DNA from: Toxonevra muliebris
Lineage: Eukaryota > Arthropoda > Insecta > Diptera > Pallopteridae
DNA: 64,000 nt
Reading direction: 5' to 3'
NCBI GenBank assembly: GCA_963691655.1
Contig: OY829326.1
Location: 24,664,878 to 24,728,877, forward strand
The notes under the pieces are model-generated. The model saw only the letters and a list, made by a program, of their open reading frames with translations, was not told the DNA's origin and did no database searches. Both the position numbers and the translations under genes were made by a program. Within the stretch, counting starts at the first letter, position 1; each line of letters begins with the position of its first letter. Positions 24,440 to 37,958 of the stretch are shown in pieces.

Positions 24440-27400
24440 CTTCTCCCCTATAGAAAAGGTGTCTCCGACAGTATAAAACGTCTTCTCCCCTATAGAAAAG
24501 GTGTCTGCGACAGTATAGAACGTCTTCTCCCCTATAGAAGAGGTGTCTCCGACAGTATAAAACACCTTCTCCCCTATAGAAAAGGTGTCTGCGACAGTAT
24601 AGAACGTCTTCTCCCCTATAGAAAAGGTGTCTCCGACAGTATAAAATGTCTTCTCCCCTATAGAAAAGGTGTCTCCGACAGTATAAAACACCTTCTCCCC
24701 TATAGAAAAGGTGTCTCTGACAGTATAAAACGTCTTCTCCCCTATAGAAAAGGTGTCTCCGACAGTATAGAACGTCTTCTCCCCTATAGAAAAGGTGTCT
24801 CCGACAGTATAAAATGTCTTCTCCCCTATAGAAAAGGTGTCTCCGACAGTATAAAACACCTTCTCCCCTATAGAAAACGTGTCTCCGACAGTATAAAACG
24901 TCTTCTCTCCTATAGAAAAGGTGTCTCCGACAGTATAGAACGTCTTCCCCCTATAGAAAAGGTGTCTCCGACAGTATAAAACGTCTTCTCCCCTATAGAA
25001 AAGGTGTCTCCGACAGTATAAAACGTCTTCTCCCCTATAGAAAAGGTGTCTGCGACAGTATAGAACGTCTTCTCCCCTATAGAAGAGGTGTCTCCGACAG
25101 TATAAAACACCTTCTCCCCTATAGAAAAGGTGTCTCCGACAGTATAGAACGTCTTCTCCCCTATAGAAAAGGTGTCTCCGACAGTATAAAATGTCTTCTC
25201 CCCTATAGAAAAGGTGTCTCCGACAGTATAAAACACCTTCTCCCCTATAGAAAACGTGTCTCCGACAGTATAAAACGTCTTCTCTCCTATAGAAAAGGTG
25301 TCTCCGACAGTATAGAACGTCTTCCCCCTATAGAAAAGGTGTCTCCGACAGTATAAAACGTCTTCTCCCCTATAGAAAAGGTGTCTCCGACAGTATAAAA
25401 CGTCTTCTCCCCTATAGAAAAGGTGTCTCCGACAGTATAAAACGTCTTCTCTCCTATAGAAAAGGGGTCTCCGACAGTATAAAACACCTTCTCCCCTATA
25501 GAAAAGGTGTCTCCGACAGTATAAAACGTCTTCCCCCTATAGAAAAGGTGTCTCCGACAGTATAAAACGTCTTGTCCCCTATAGAAAAGGTGTCTCCGAC
25601 AGTATAGAACGTCTTCTCCCCTATAGAAAAGGTGTCTCCGACAGTATAAAACGTCTTCTCCCCTATAGAAAAGGTGTCTCCGACAGTATAAAACGTCTTC
25701 TCCCCTATAGAAAAGGTGTCTCCGACAGTATAAAACGTCTTCTCTCCTATAGAAAAGGGGTCTCCGACAGTATAAAACACCTTCTCCCCTATAGAAAAGG
25801 TGTCTCCGACAGTATAAAACGTCTTCTCCCCTATAGAAAAGGTGTCTCCGACAGTATAAAACACCTTCTCCCCTATAGAAAAGGTGTCTCCGACAGTATA
25901 AAACGTCTTCTCTCCTATAGAAAAGGTGTCTCCGACAGTATAAAACGTCTTCTCTCCTATAGAAAAGGTGTCTCCGACAGTATAAAACGTCTTCTCCCCT
26001 ATAGAAAAGGTGTCTCCGACAGTATAAAACGTCTTCTCTCCTATAGAAAAGGTGTCTCCGACAGTATAAAACGTCTTCTCCCCTATAGAGAAAAGGTATA
26101 AAACGTCTTCTCTCTTATAGAAAAGGGGTCTCCGACAGTATAAAACACCTTCTCCCCTATAGAAAAGGTGTCTCCGACAGTATAAAACGTCTTCTCCCCT
26201 ATAGAAAAGGTGTCTCCGACAGTATAAAACGTCTTCTCCCCTATAGAAAAGGTGTCTGCGACAGTATAAAACGTCTTCTCTCCTATAGAAAAGGTGTCTC
26301 CGACAGTATAAAACGTCTTCTCTCCTATAGAAAAGGTGTCTCCGACAGTATAAAACGTCTTCTCCCCTATAGAAAAGGTGTCTCCGACAGTATAAAACGT
26401 CTTCTCTCCTATAGAAAAGGTGTCTCCGACAGTATAAAACGTCTTCTCCCCTATAGAAAAGGTGTCTGCGACAGTATAGAACGTCTTCTCCCCTATAGAA
26501 GAGGTGTCTCCGACAGTATAAAACACCTTCTCCCCTATAGAAAAGGTGTCTGCGACAGTATAGAACGTCTTCTCCCCTATAGAAAAGGTGTCTCCGACAG
26601 TATAAAATGTCTTCTCCCCTATAGAAAAGGTGTCTCCGACAGTATAAAACACCTTCTCCCCTATAGAAAAGGTGTCTCTGACAGTATAAAACGTCTTCTC
26701 CCCTATAGAAAAGGTGTCTCCGACAGTATAGAACGTCTTCTCCCCTATAGAAAAGGTGTCTCCGACAGTATAAAATGTCTTCTCCCCTATAGAAAAGGTG
26801 TCTCCGACAGTATAAAACACCTTCTCCCCTATAGAAAACGTGTCTCCGACAGTATAAAACGTCTTCTCTCCTATAGAAAAGGTGTCTCCGACAGTATAGA
26901 ACGTCTTCCCCCTATAGAAAAGGTGTCTCCGACAGTATAAAACGTCTTCTCCCCTATAGAAAAGGTGTCTCCGACAGTATAAAACGTCTTCTCCCCTATA
27001 GAAAAGGTGTCTGCGACAGTATAGAACGTCTTCTCCCCTATAGAAGAGGTGTCTCCGACAGTATAAAACACCTTCTCCCCTATAGAAAAGGTGTCTCCGA
27101 CAGTATAGAACGTCTTCTCCCCTATAGAAAAGGTGTCTCCGACAGTATAAAATGTCTTCTCCCCTATAGAAAAGGTGTCTCCGACAGTATAAAACACCTT
27201 CTCCCCTATAGAAAACGTGTCTCCGACAGTATAAAACGTCTTCTCTCCTATAGAAAAGGTGTCTCCGACAGTATAGAACGTCTTCCCCCTATAGAAAAGG
27301 TGTCTCCGACAGTATAAAACGTCTTCTCCCCTATAGAAAAGGTGTCTCCGACAGTATAAAACGTCTTCTCCCCTATAGAAAAGGTGTCTCCGACAGTATA

Positions 27401-28240
27401 AAACGTCTTCTCTCCTATAGAAAAGGGGTCTCCGACAGTATAAAACACCTTCTCCCCTATAGAAAAGGTGTCTCCGACAGTATAAAACGTCTTCCCCCTA
27501 TAGAAAAGGTGTCTCCGACAGTATAAAACGTCTTGTCCCCTATAGAAAAGGTGTCTCCGACAGTATAGAACGTCTTCTCCCCTATAGAAAAGGTGTCTCC
27601 GACAGTATAAAACGTCTTCTCCCCTATAGAAAAGGTGTCTCCGACAGTATAAAACGTCTTCTCCCCTATAGAAAAGGTGTCTCCGACAGTATAAAACGTC
27701 TTCTCTCCTATAGAAAAGGGGTCTCCGACAGTATAAAACACCTTCTCCCCTATAGAAAAGGTGTCTCCGACAGTATAAAACGTCTTCTCCCCTATAGAAA
27801 AGGTGTCTCCGACAGTATAAAACACCTTCTCCCCTATAGAAAAGGTGTCTCCGACAGTATAAAACGTCTTCTCTCCTATAGAAAAGGTGTCTCCGACAGT
27901 ATAAAACGTCTTCTCTCCTATAGAAAAGGTGTCTCCGACAGTATAAAACGTCTTCTCCCCTATAGAAAAGGTGTCTCCGACAGTATAAAACGTCTTCTCT
28001 CCTATAGAAAAGGTGTCTCCGACAGTATAAAACGTCTTCTCCCCTATAGAGAAAAGGTATAAAACGTCTTCTCTCTTATAGAAAAGGGGTCTCCGACAGT
28101 ATAAAACACCTTCTCCCCTATAGAAAAGGTGTCTCCGACAGTATAAAACGTCTTCTCCCCTATAGAAAAGGTGTCTCCGACAGTATAAAACGTCTTCTCC
28201 CCTATAGAAAAGGTGTCTGCGACAGTATAAAACGTCTTCT
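24440..28240. repeat. Tandem block duplication, period 1,961 bp
   Basis: About 24,440-26,279 and 26,401-28,240 match with an offset of 1,961 bp, including the 41-bp units, the 587-bp block before the 32-bp unit, and the 32-bp unit itself. Only single-base differences were noted. The 587-bp block also occurs at 20,640-21,226 and, enlarged by three units, at 47,421-48,133. Confidence 0.85.
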
Positions 28241-29329
28241 CCCCTATAGAAAAGGTGTCTGCGACAGTATAAAACGTCTTCTCCCCTATAGAAAAGGTGT
28301 CTCCGACAGTATAAAACGTTCTCTCCCCTATAGAAAAGGTGTCTCCGACAGTATAAAACACCTTCTCCCCTATAGAAAAGGTGTCTCCGACAGTATAGAA
28401 CGTCTTCTCTCCTATAGAAAAGGGGTCTCCGACAGTATAAAACACCTTCTCCCCTATAGAAAAGGTGTCTCCGACAGTATAAAACGTCTTCTCCCCTATA
28501 GAAAAGGTGTCTCCGACAGTATAAAACGTCTTCTCCCCTATAGAAAAGGTGTCTCCGACAGTATAAAACGTCTTGTCCCCTATAGAAAAGGTGTCTCCGA
28601 CAGTATAGAACGTCTTGTCCCCTATAGAAAAGGTGTCTCCGACAGTATAGAACGTCTTCTCCCCTATAGAAAAGGTGTCTCCGACAGTATAAAATGTCTT
28701 CTCCCCTATAGAAAAGGTGTCTCCGACAGTATAAAACGTCTTCTCCCCTATAGAAAAGGTGTCTCCGACAGTATAAAACACCTTCTCCCCTATAGAAAAG
28801 GTGTCTCCGACAGTATAAAACGTCTTCTCCCCTATAGAAAAGGTGTCTCCGACAGTATAAAACGTCTTCTCCCCTATAGAAAAGGTGTCTCCGACAGTAT
28901 AAAACGTCTTCTCCCCTATAGAAAAGGTGTCTGCGACAGTATAAAACGTCTTCTCCCCTATAGAAAAGGTGTCTCCGACAGTATAAAACGTCTTCTCCCC
29001 TATAGAAAAGGTGTCTCCGACAGTATAAAACGTCTTCTCCCCTATAGAAAAGGTGTCTCCGACAGTATAAAACACCTTCTCCCCTATAGAAAAGGTGTCT
29101 CCGACAGTATAGAACGTCTTCTCCCCTATAGAAAAGGTGTCTCCGACAGTATAAAACGTCTTCTCTCCTATAGAAAAGGGGTCTCCGACAGTATAAAACG
29201 TCTTCTCTCCTATAGAAAAGGGGTCTCCGACAGTATAAAACACCTTCTCCCCTATAGAAAAGGTGTCTCCGACAGTATAAAACGTCTTCTCCCCTATAGA
29301 AAAGGTGTCTCTGACAGTATAAAACGTCT

Positions 29330-32300
29330 TCTCCCCTATAGAAAAGGTGTCTCCGACAGTATAAAACGTCTTCTCCCCTATAGAAAAGGTGTCTCCGACA
29401 GTATAAAACGTCTTCTCTCCTATAGAAAAGGGGTCTCCGACAGTATAAAACACCTTCTCCCCTATAGAAAAGGTGTCTCCGACAGTATAAAACGTCTTCT
29501 CCCCTATAGAAAAGGTGTCTCCGACAGTATAGAACGTCTTCTCCCCTATAGAAAAGGTGTCTCCGACAGTATAAAATGTCTTCTCCCCTATAGAAAAGGT
29601 GTCTGCGACAGTATAGAACGTCTTCTCCCCTATAGAAAAGGTGTCTCCGACAGTATAAAACACCTTCTCCCCTATAGAAAAGGTGTCTGCGACAGTATAG
29701 AACGTCTTCTCCCCTATAGAAAAGGTGTCTCCGACAGTATAAAATGTCTTCTCCCCTATAGAAAAGGTGTCTCCGACAGTATAAAACACCTTCTCCCCTA
29801 TAGAAAAGGTGTCTCTGACAGTATAAAACGTCTTCTCCCCTATAGAAAAGGTGTCTCCGACAGTATAAAACGTCTTCTCCCCTATAGAAAAGGTGTCTCC
29901 GACAGTATAGAACGTCTTGTCCCCTATAGAAAAGGTGTCTCCGACAGTATAAAACGTCTTCTCCCCTATATAAAAGGTGTCTGCGACAGTATAGAACGTC
30001 TTCTCCCCTATAGAAAAGGTGTCTCCGACAGTATAAAACACCTTCTCCCCTATAGAAAAGGTGTCTCCGACAGTATAAAACGTCTTCTCCCCTATAGAAA
30101 AGGTGTCTCTGACAGTATAAAACGTCTTCTCCCCTATAGAAAAGGGGTCTCCGACAGTATAAAACGTCTTCTCTCCTATAGAAAAGGGGTCTCCGACAGT
30201 ATAAAACGTCTTCTCTCCTATAGAAAAGGGGTCTCCGACAGTATAAAACACCTTCTCCCCTATAGAAAAGGTGTCTCCGACAGTATAAAACGTCTTCTCC
30301 CCTATAGAAAAGGTGTCTCTGACAGTATAAAACGTCTTCTCCCCTATAGAAAAGGTGTCTCCGACAGTATAAAACGTCTTCTCCCCTATATAAAAGGTGT
30401 CTGCGACAGTATAGAACGTCTTCTCCCCTATAGAAAAGGTGTCTCCGACAGTATAAAACGTCTTCTCCCCTATAGAAAAGGTGTCTCCGACAGTATAGAA
30501 CGTCTTCTCCCCTATAGAAAAGGTGTCTCCGACAGTATAAAATGTCTTCTCCCCTATAGAAAAGGTGTCTGCGACAGTATAGAACGTCTTCTCCCCTATA
30601 GAAAAGGTGTCTCCGACAGTATAAAACACCTTCTCCCCTATAGAAAAGGTGTCTGCGACAGTATAGAACGTCTTCTCCCCTATAGAAAAGGTGTCTCCGA
30701 CAGTATAAAATGTCTTCTCCCCTATAGAAAAGGTGTCTCCGACAGTATAAAACACCTTCTCCCCTATAGAAAAGGTGTCTCTGACAGTATAAAACGTCTT
30801 CTCCCCTATAGAAAAGGTGTCTCCGACAGTATAAAACGTCTTCTCCCCTATAGAAAAGGTGTCTCCGACAGTATAGAACGTCTTGTCCCCTATAGAAAAG
30901 GTGTCTCCGACAGTATAAAACGTCTTCTCCCCTATATAAAAGGTGTCTGCGACAGTATAGAACGTCTTCTCCCCTATAGAAAAGGTGTCTCCGACAGTAT
31001 AAAACACCTTCTCCCCTATAGAAAAGGTGTCTGCGACAGTATAGAACGTCTTCTCCCCTATAGAAGAGGTGTCTCCGACAGTATAAAACGTCTTCTCCCC
31101 TATAGAAAAGGTGTCTCCGACAGTATAAAACGTCTTCTCCCCTATAGAAAAGGTGTCTCCGACAGTATAAAACGTCTTCTCCCCTATAGAAAAGGTGTCT
31201 CCGACAGTATAAAACGTCTTCTCTCCTATAGAAAAGGGGTCTCCGACAGTATAAAACACCTTCTCCCCTATAGAAAAGGTGTCTCCGACAGTATAAAACG
31301 TCTTCTCCCCTATAGAAAAGGTGTCTCCGACAGTATAGAACGTCTTCTCCCCTATAGAAAAGGTGTCTCCGACAGTATAAAATGTCTTCTCCCCTATAGA
31401 AAAGGTGTCTGCGACAGTATAGAACGTCTTCTCCCCTATAGAAAAGGTGTCTCCGACAGTATAAAACACCTTCTCCCCTATAGAAAAGGTGTCTGCGACA
31501 GTATAGAACGTCTTCTCCCCTATAGAAAAGGTGTCTCCGACAGTATAAAATGTCTTCTCCCCTATAGAAAAGGTGTCTCCGACAGTATAAAACACCTTCT
31601 CCCCTATAGAAAAGGTGTCTCTGACAGTATAAAACGTCTTCTCCCCTATAGAAAAGGTGTCTCCGACAGTATAAAACGTCTTCTCCCCTATAGAAAAGGT
31701 GTCTCCGACAGTATAGAACGTCTTGTCCCCTATAGAAAAGGTGTCTCCGACAGTATAAAACGTCTTCTCCCCTATATAAAAGGTGTCTGCGACAGTATAG
31801 AACGTCTTCTCCCCTATAGAAAAGGTGTCTCCGACAGTATAAAACACCTTCTCCCCTATAGAAAAGGTGTCTCCGACAGTATAAAACGTCTTCTCCCCTA
31901 TAGAAAAGGTGTCTCTGACAGTATAAAACGTCTTCTCCCCTATAGAAAAGGGGTCTCCGACAGTATAAAACGTCTTCTCTCCTATAGAAAAGGGGTCTCC
32001 GACAGTATAAAACGTCTTCTCTCCTATAGAAAAGGGGTCTCCGACAGTATAAAACACCTTCTCCCCTATAGAAAAGGTGTCTCCGACAGTATAAAACGTC
32101 TTCTCCCCTATAGAAAAGGTGTCTCTGACAGTATAAAACGTCTTCTCCCCTATAGAAAAGGTGTCTCCGACAGTATAAAACGTCTTCTCCCCTATATAAA
32201 AGGTGTCTGCGACAGTATAGAACGTCTTCTCCCCTATAGAAAAGGTGTCTCCGACAGTATAAAACGTCTTCTCCCCTATAGAAAAGGTGTCTCCGACAGT

Positions 32301-33140
32301 ATAGAACGTCTTCTCCCCTATAGAAAAGGTGTCTCCGACAGTATAAAATGTCTTCTCCCCTATAGAAAAGGTGTCTGCGACAGTATAGAACGTCTTCTCC
32401 CCTATAGAAAAGGTGTCTCCGACAGTATAAAACACCTTCTCCCCTATAGAAAAGGTGTCTGCGACAGTATAGAACGTCTTCTCCCCTATAGAAAAGGTGT
32501 CTCCGACAGTATAAAATGTCTTCTCCCCTATAGAAAAGGTGTCTCCGACAGTATAAAACACCTTCTCCCCTATAGAAAAGGTGTCTCTGACAGTATAAAA
32601 CGTCTTCTCCCCTATAGAAAAGGTGTCTCCGACAGTATAAAACGTCTTCTCCCCTATAGAAAAGGTGTCTCCGACAGTATAGAACGTCTTGTCCCCTATA
32701 GAAAAGGTGTCTCCGACAGTATAAAACGTCTTCTCCCCTATATAAAAGGTGTCTGCGACAGTATAGAACGTCTTCTCCCCTATAGAAAAGGTGTCTCCGA
32801 CAGTATAAAACACCTTCTCCCCTATAGAAAAGGTGTCTGCGACAGTATAGAACGTCTTCTCCCCTATAGAAGAGGTGTCTCCGACAGTATAAAACGTCTT
32901 CTCCCCTATAGAAAAGGTGTCTCCGACAGTATAAAACGTCTTCTCCCCTATAGAAAAGGTGTCTCCGACAGTATAAAACGTCTTCTCCCCTATAGAAAAG
33001 GTGTCTCCGACAGTATAAAACGTCTTCTCTCCTATAGAAAAGGGGTCTCCGACAGTATAAAACACCTTCTCCCCTATAGAAAAGGTGTCTCCGACAGTAT
33101 AAAACGTCTTCTCCCCTATAGAAAAGGTGTCTCCGACAGT
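29330..33140. repeat. Tandem block duplication, period 1,806 bp (43 units)
   Basis: The three TATATAAAAGG units near 29,967, 30,387 and 30,933 recur near 31,773, 32,193 and 32,739, each exactly 1,806 bp away. The surrounding order of variants is preserved, which marks an in-register duplication of 43 units. Confidence 0.85.
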
Positions 33141-36100
33141 ATAAAACACCTTCTCCCCTATAGAAAAGGTGTCTCCGACAGTATAAAACGTCTTCTCTCC
33201 TATAGAAAAGGTGTCTCCGACAGTATAAAACGTCTTCTCCCCTATAGAAAAGGTGTCTCCGACAGTATAAAACGTCTTCTCCCCTATAGAAAAGGTGTCT
33301 CCGACAGTATAAAACGTCTTCTCCCCTATAGAAAAGGTGTCTCCGACAGTATAAAACGTCTTCTCCCCTATAGAAAAGGTGTCTCCGACAGTATAAAACG
33401 TCTTCTCTCCTATAGAAAAGGTGTCTCCGACAGTATAAAACGTCTTCTCCCCTATAGAGAAAAGGTATAAAACGTCTTCTCTCTTATAGAAAAGGGGTCT
33501 CCGACAGTATAAAACACCTTCTCCCCTATAGAAAAGGTGTCTCCGACAGTATAAAACGTCTTCTCCCCTATAGAAAAGGTGTCTCCGACAGTATAAAACG
33601 TCTTCTCCCCTATAGAAAAGGTGTCTGCGACAGTATAAAACGTCTTCTCCCCTATAGAAAAGGTGTCTGCGACAGTATAAAACGTCTTCTCCCCTATAGA
33701 AAAGGTGTCTCCGACAGTATAAAACGTTCTCTCCCCTATAGAAAAGGTGTCTCCGACAGTATAAAACACCTTCTCCCCTATAGAAAAGGTGTCTCCGACA
33801 GTATAGAACGTCTTCTCTCCTATAGAAAAGGGGTCTCCGACAGTATAAAACACCTTCTCCCCTATAGAAAAGGTGTCTCCGACAGTATAAAACGTCTTCT
33901 CCCCTATAGAAAAGGTGTCTCCGACAGTATAAAACGTCTTCTCCCCTATAGAAAAGGTGTCTCCGACAGTATAAAACGTCTTGTCCCCTATAGAAAAGGT
34001 GTCTCCGACAGTATAGAACGTCTTGTCCCCTATAGAAAAGGTGTCTCCGACAGTATAAAACGTCTTCTCCCCTATAGAAAAGGTGTCTCCGACAGTATAG
34101 AACGTCTTCTCCCCTATAGAAAAGGTGTCTCCGACAGTATAAAACGTCTTCTCCCCTATAGAAAAGGTGTCTCCGACAGTATAAAACACCTTCTCCCCTA
34201 TAGAAAAGGTGTCTCCGACAGTATAAAACGTCTTCTCCCCTATAGAAAAGGTGTCTCCGACAGTATAAAACGTCTTCTCCCCTATAGAAAAGGTGTCTCC
34301 GACAGTATAAAACGTCTTCTCCCCTATAGAAAAGGTGTCTGCGACAGTATAAAACGTCTTCTCCCCTATAGAAAAGGTGTCTGCGACAGTATAAAACGTC
34401 TTCTCCCCTATAGAAAAGGTGTCTCCGACAGTATAAAACGTCTTCTCCCCTATAGAAAAGGTGTCTCCGACAGTATAAAACGTCTTCTCCCCTATAGAAA
34501 AGGTGTCTGCGACAGTATAAAACGTCTTCTCCCCTATAGAAAAGGTGTCTGCGACAGTATAAAACGTCTTCTCCCCTATAGAAAAGGTGTCTCCGACAGT
34601 ATAAAACGTCTTCTCCCCTATAGAAAAGGTGTCTCCGACAGTATAAAACGTCTTCTCTCCTATAGAAAAGGTGTCTCCGACAGTATAAAACGTCTTCTCC
34701 CCTATAGAGAAAAGGTATAAAACGTCTTCTCTCTTATAGAAAAGGGGTCTCCGACAGTATAAAACACCTTCTCCCCTATAGAAAAGGTGTCTCCGACAGT
34801 ATAAAACGTCTTCTCCCCTATAGAAAAGGTGTCTCCGACAGTATAAAACGTCTTCTCCCCTATAGAAAAGGTGTCTGCGACAGTATAAAACGTCTTCTCC
34901 CCTATAGAAAAGGTGTCTGCGACAGTATAAAACGTCTTCTCCCCTATAGAAAAGGTGTCTCCGACAGTATAAAACGTTCTCTCCCCTATAGAAAAGGTGT
35001 CTCCGACAGTATAAAACACCTTCTCCCCTATAGAAAAGGTGTCTCCGACAGTATAGAACGTCTTCTCTCCTATAGAAAAGGGGTCTCCGACAGTATAAAA
35101 CACCTTCTCCCCTATAGAAAAGGTGTCTCCGACAGTATAAAACGTCTTCTCCCCTATAGAAAAGGTGTCTCCGACAGTATAAAACGTCTTCTCCCCTATA
35201 GAAAAGGTGTCTCCGACAGTATAAAACGTCTTGTCCCCTATAGAAAAGGTGTCTCCGACAGTATAGAACGTCTTGTCCCCTATAGAAAAGGTGTCTCCGA
35301 CAGTATAAAACGTCTTCTCCCCTATAGAAAAGGTGTCTCCGACAGTATAGAACGTCTTCTCCCCTATAGAAAAGGTGTCTCCGACAGTATAAAATGTCTT
35401 CTCCCCTATAGAAAAGGTGTCTCCGACAGTATAAAACGTCTTCTCCCCTATAGAAAAGGTGTCTCCGACAGTATAAAACACCTTCTCCCCTATAGAAAAG
35501 GTGTCTCCGACAGTATAAAACGTCTTCTCCCCTATAGAAAAGGTGTCTCCGACAGTATAAAACGTCTTCTCCCCTATAGAAAAGGTGTCTGCGACAGTAT
35601 AAAACGTCTTCTCCCCTATAGAAAAGGTGTCTGCGACAGTATAAAACGTCTTCTCCCCTATAGAAAAGGTGTCTGCGACAGTATAAAACGTCTTCTCCCC
35701 TATAGAAAAGGTGTCTCCGACAGTATAAAACGTCTTCTCCCCTATAGAAAAGGTGTCTCCGACAGTATAAAACGTCTTCTCCCCTATAGAAAAGGTGTCT
35801 CCGACAGTATAGAACGTCTTCTCCCCTATAGAAAAGGTGTCTCCGACAGTATAAAACGTCTTCTCTCCTATAGAAAAGGGGTCTCCGACAGTATAAAACA
35901 CCTTCTCCCCTATAGAAAAGGTGTCTCCGACAGTATAAAACGTCTTCTCCCCTATAGAAAAGGTGTCTCTGACAGTATAAAACGTCTTCTCCCCTATAGA
36001 AAAGGTGTCTCCGACAGTATAAAACGTCTTCTCCCCTATAGAAAAGGTGTCTCCGACAGTATAAAACGTCTTCTCTCCTATAGAAAAGGGGTCTCCGACA

Positions 36101-37958
36101 GTATAAAACACCTTCTCCCCTATAGAAAAGGTGTCTCCGACAGTATAAAACGTCTTCTCCCCTATAGAAAAGGTGTCTCCGACAGTATAGAACGTCTTCT
36201 CCCCTATAGAAAAGGTGTCTCCGACAGTATAAAATGTCTTCTCCCCTATAGAAAAGGTGTCTGCGACAGTATAGAACGTCTTCTCCCCTATAGAAAAGGT
36301 GTCTCCGACAGTATAAAACACCTTCTCCCCTATAGAAAAGGTGTCTCCGACAGTATAAAACGTCTTCTCCCCTATAGAAAAGGTGTCTCCGACAGTATAA
36401 AACACCTTCTCCCCTATAGAAAAGGTGTCTGCGACAGTATAGAACGTCTTCTCCCCTATAGAAGAGGTGTCTCCGACAGTATAAAACGTCTTCTCCCCTA
36501 TAGAAAAGGTGTCTCCGACAGTATAAAACGTCTTCTCCCCTATAGAAAAGGTGTCTCCGACAGTATAAAACGTCTTCTCCCCTATAGAAAAGGTGTCTCC
36601 GACAGTATAAAACGTCTTCTCCCCTATAGAAAAGGTGTCTCCGACAGTATAAAACGTCTTCTCTCCTATAGAAAAGGTGTCTCCGACAGTATAAAACGTC
36701 TTCTCCCCTATAGAGAAAAGGTATAAAACGTCTTCTCTCTTATAGAAAAGGGGTCTCCGACAGTATAAAACACCTTCTCCCCTATAGAAAAGGTGTCTCC
36801 GACAGTATAAAACGTCTTCTCCCCTATAGAAAAGGTGTCTGCGACAGTATAAAACGTCTTCTCCCCTATAGAAAAGGTGTCTCCGACAGTATAAAACGTC
36901 TTCTCCCCTATAGAAAAGGTGTCTCCGACAGTATAAAACGTCTTCTCTCCTATAGAAAAGGGGTCTCCGACAGTATAAAACACCTTCTCCCCTATAGAAA
37001 AGGTGTCTCCGACAGTATAAAACGTCTTCTCCCCTATAGAAAAGGTGTCTCCGACAGTATAGAACGTCTTCTCCCCTATAGAAAAGGTGTCTCCGACAGT
37101 ATAAAATGTCTTCTCCCCTATAGAAAAGGTGTCTGCGACAGTATAGAACGTCTTCTCCCCTATAGAAAAGGTGTCTCCGACAGTATAAAACACCTTCTCC
37201 CCTATAGAAAAGGTGTCTCCGACAGTATAAAACGTCTTCTCCCCTATATAAAAGGTGTCTGCGACAGTATAGAACGTCTTCTCCCCTATAGAAAAGGTGT
37301 CTCCGACAGTATAAAACACCTTCTCCCCTATAGAAAAGGTGTCTCCGACAGTATAAAACGTCTTCTCCCCTATAGAAAAGGTGTCTCCGACAGTATAAAA
37401 CACCTTCTCCCCTATAGAAAAGGTGTCTGCGACAGTATAGAACGTCTTCTCCCCTATAGAAGAGGTGTCTCCGACAGTATAAAACGTCTTCTCCCCTATA
37501 GAAAAGGTGTCTCCGACAGTATAAAACGTCTTCTCCCCTATAGAAAAGGTGTCTCCGACAGTATAAAACACCTTCTCCCCTATAGAAAAGGTGTCTGCGA
37601 CAGTATAGAACGTCTTCTCCCCTATAGAAGAGGTGTCTCCGACAGTATAAAACGTCTTCTCCCCTATAGAAAAGGTGTCTCCGACAGTATAAAACGTCTT
37701 CTCCCCTATAGAAAAGGTGTCTCCGACAGTATAAAACGTCTTCTCCCCTATAGAAAAGGTGTCTCCGACAGTATAAAACGTCTTCTCCCCTATAGAAAAG
37801 GTGTCTCCGACAGTATAAAACACCTTCTCCCCTATAGAAAAGGTGTCTCCGACAGTATAAAACGTCTTCTCCCCTATAGAAAAGGTGTCTCCGACAGTAT
37901 AAAACACCTTCTCCCCTATAGAAAAGGTGTCTCCGACAGTATAAAACGTCTTCTCCCC

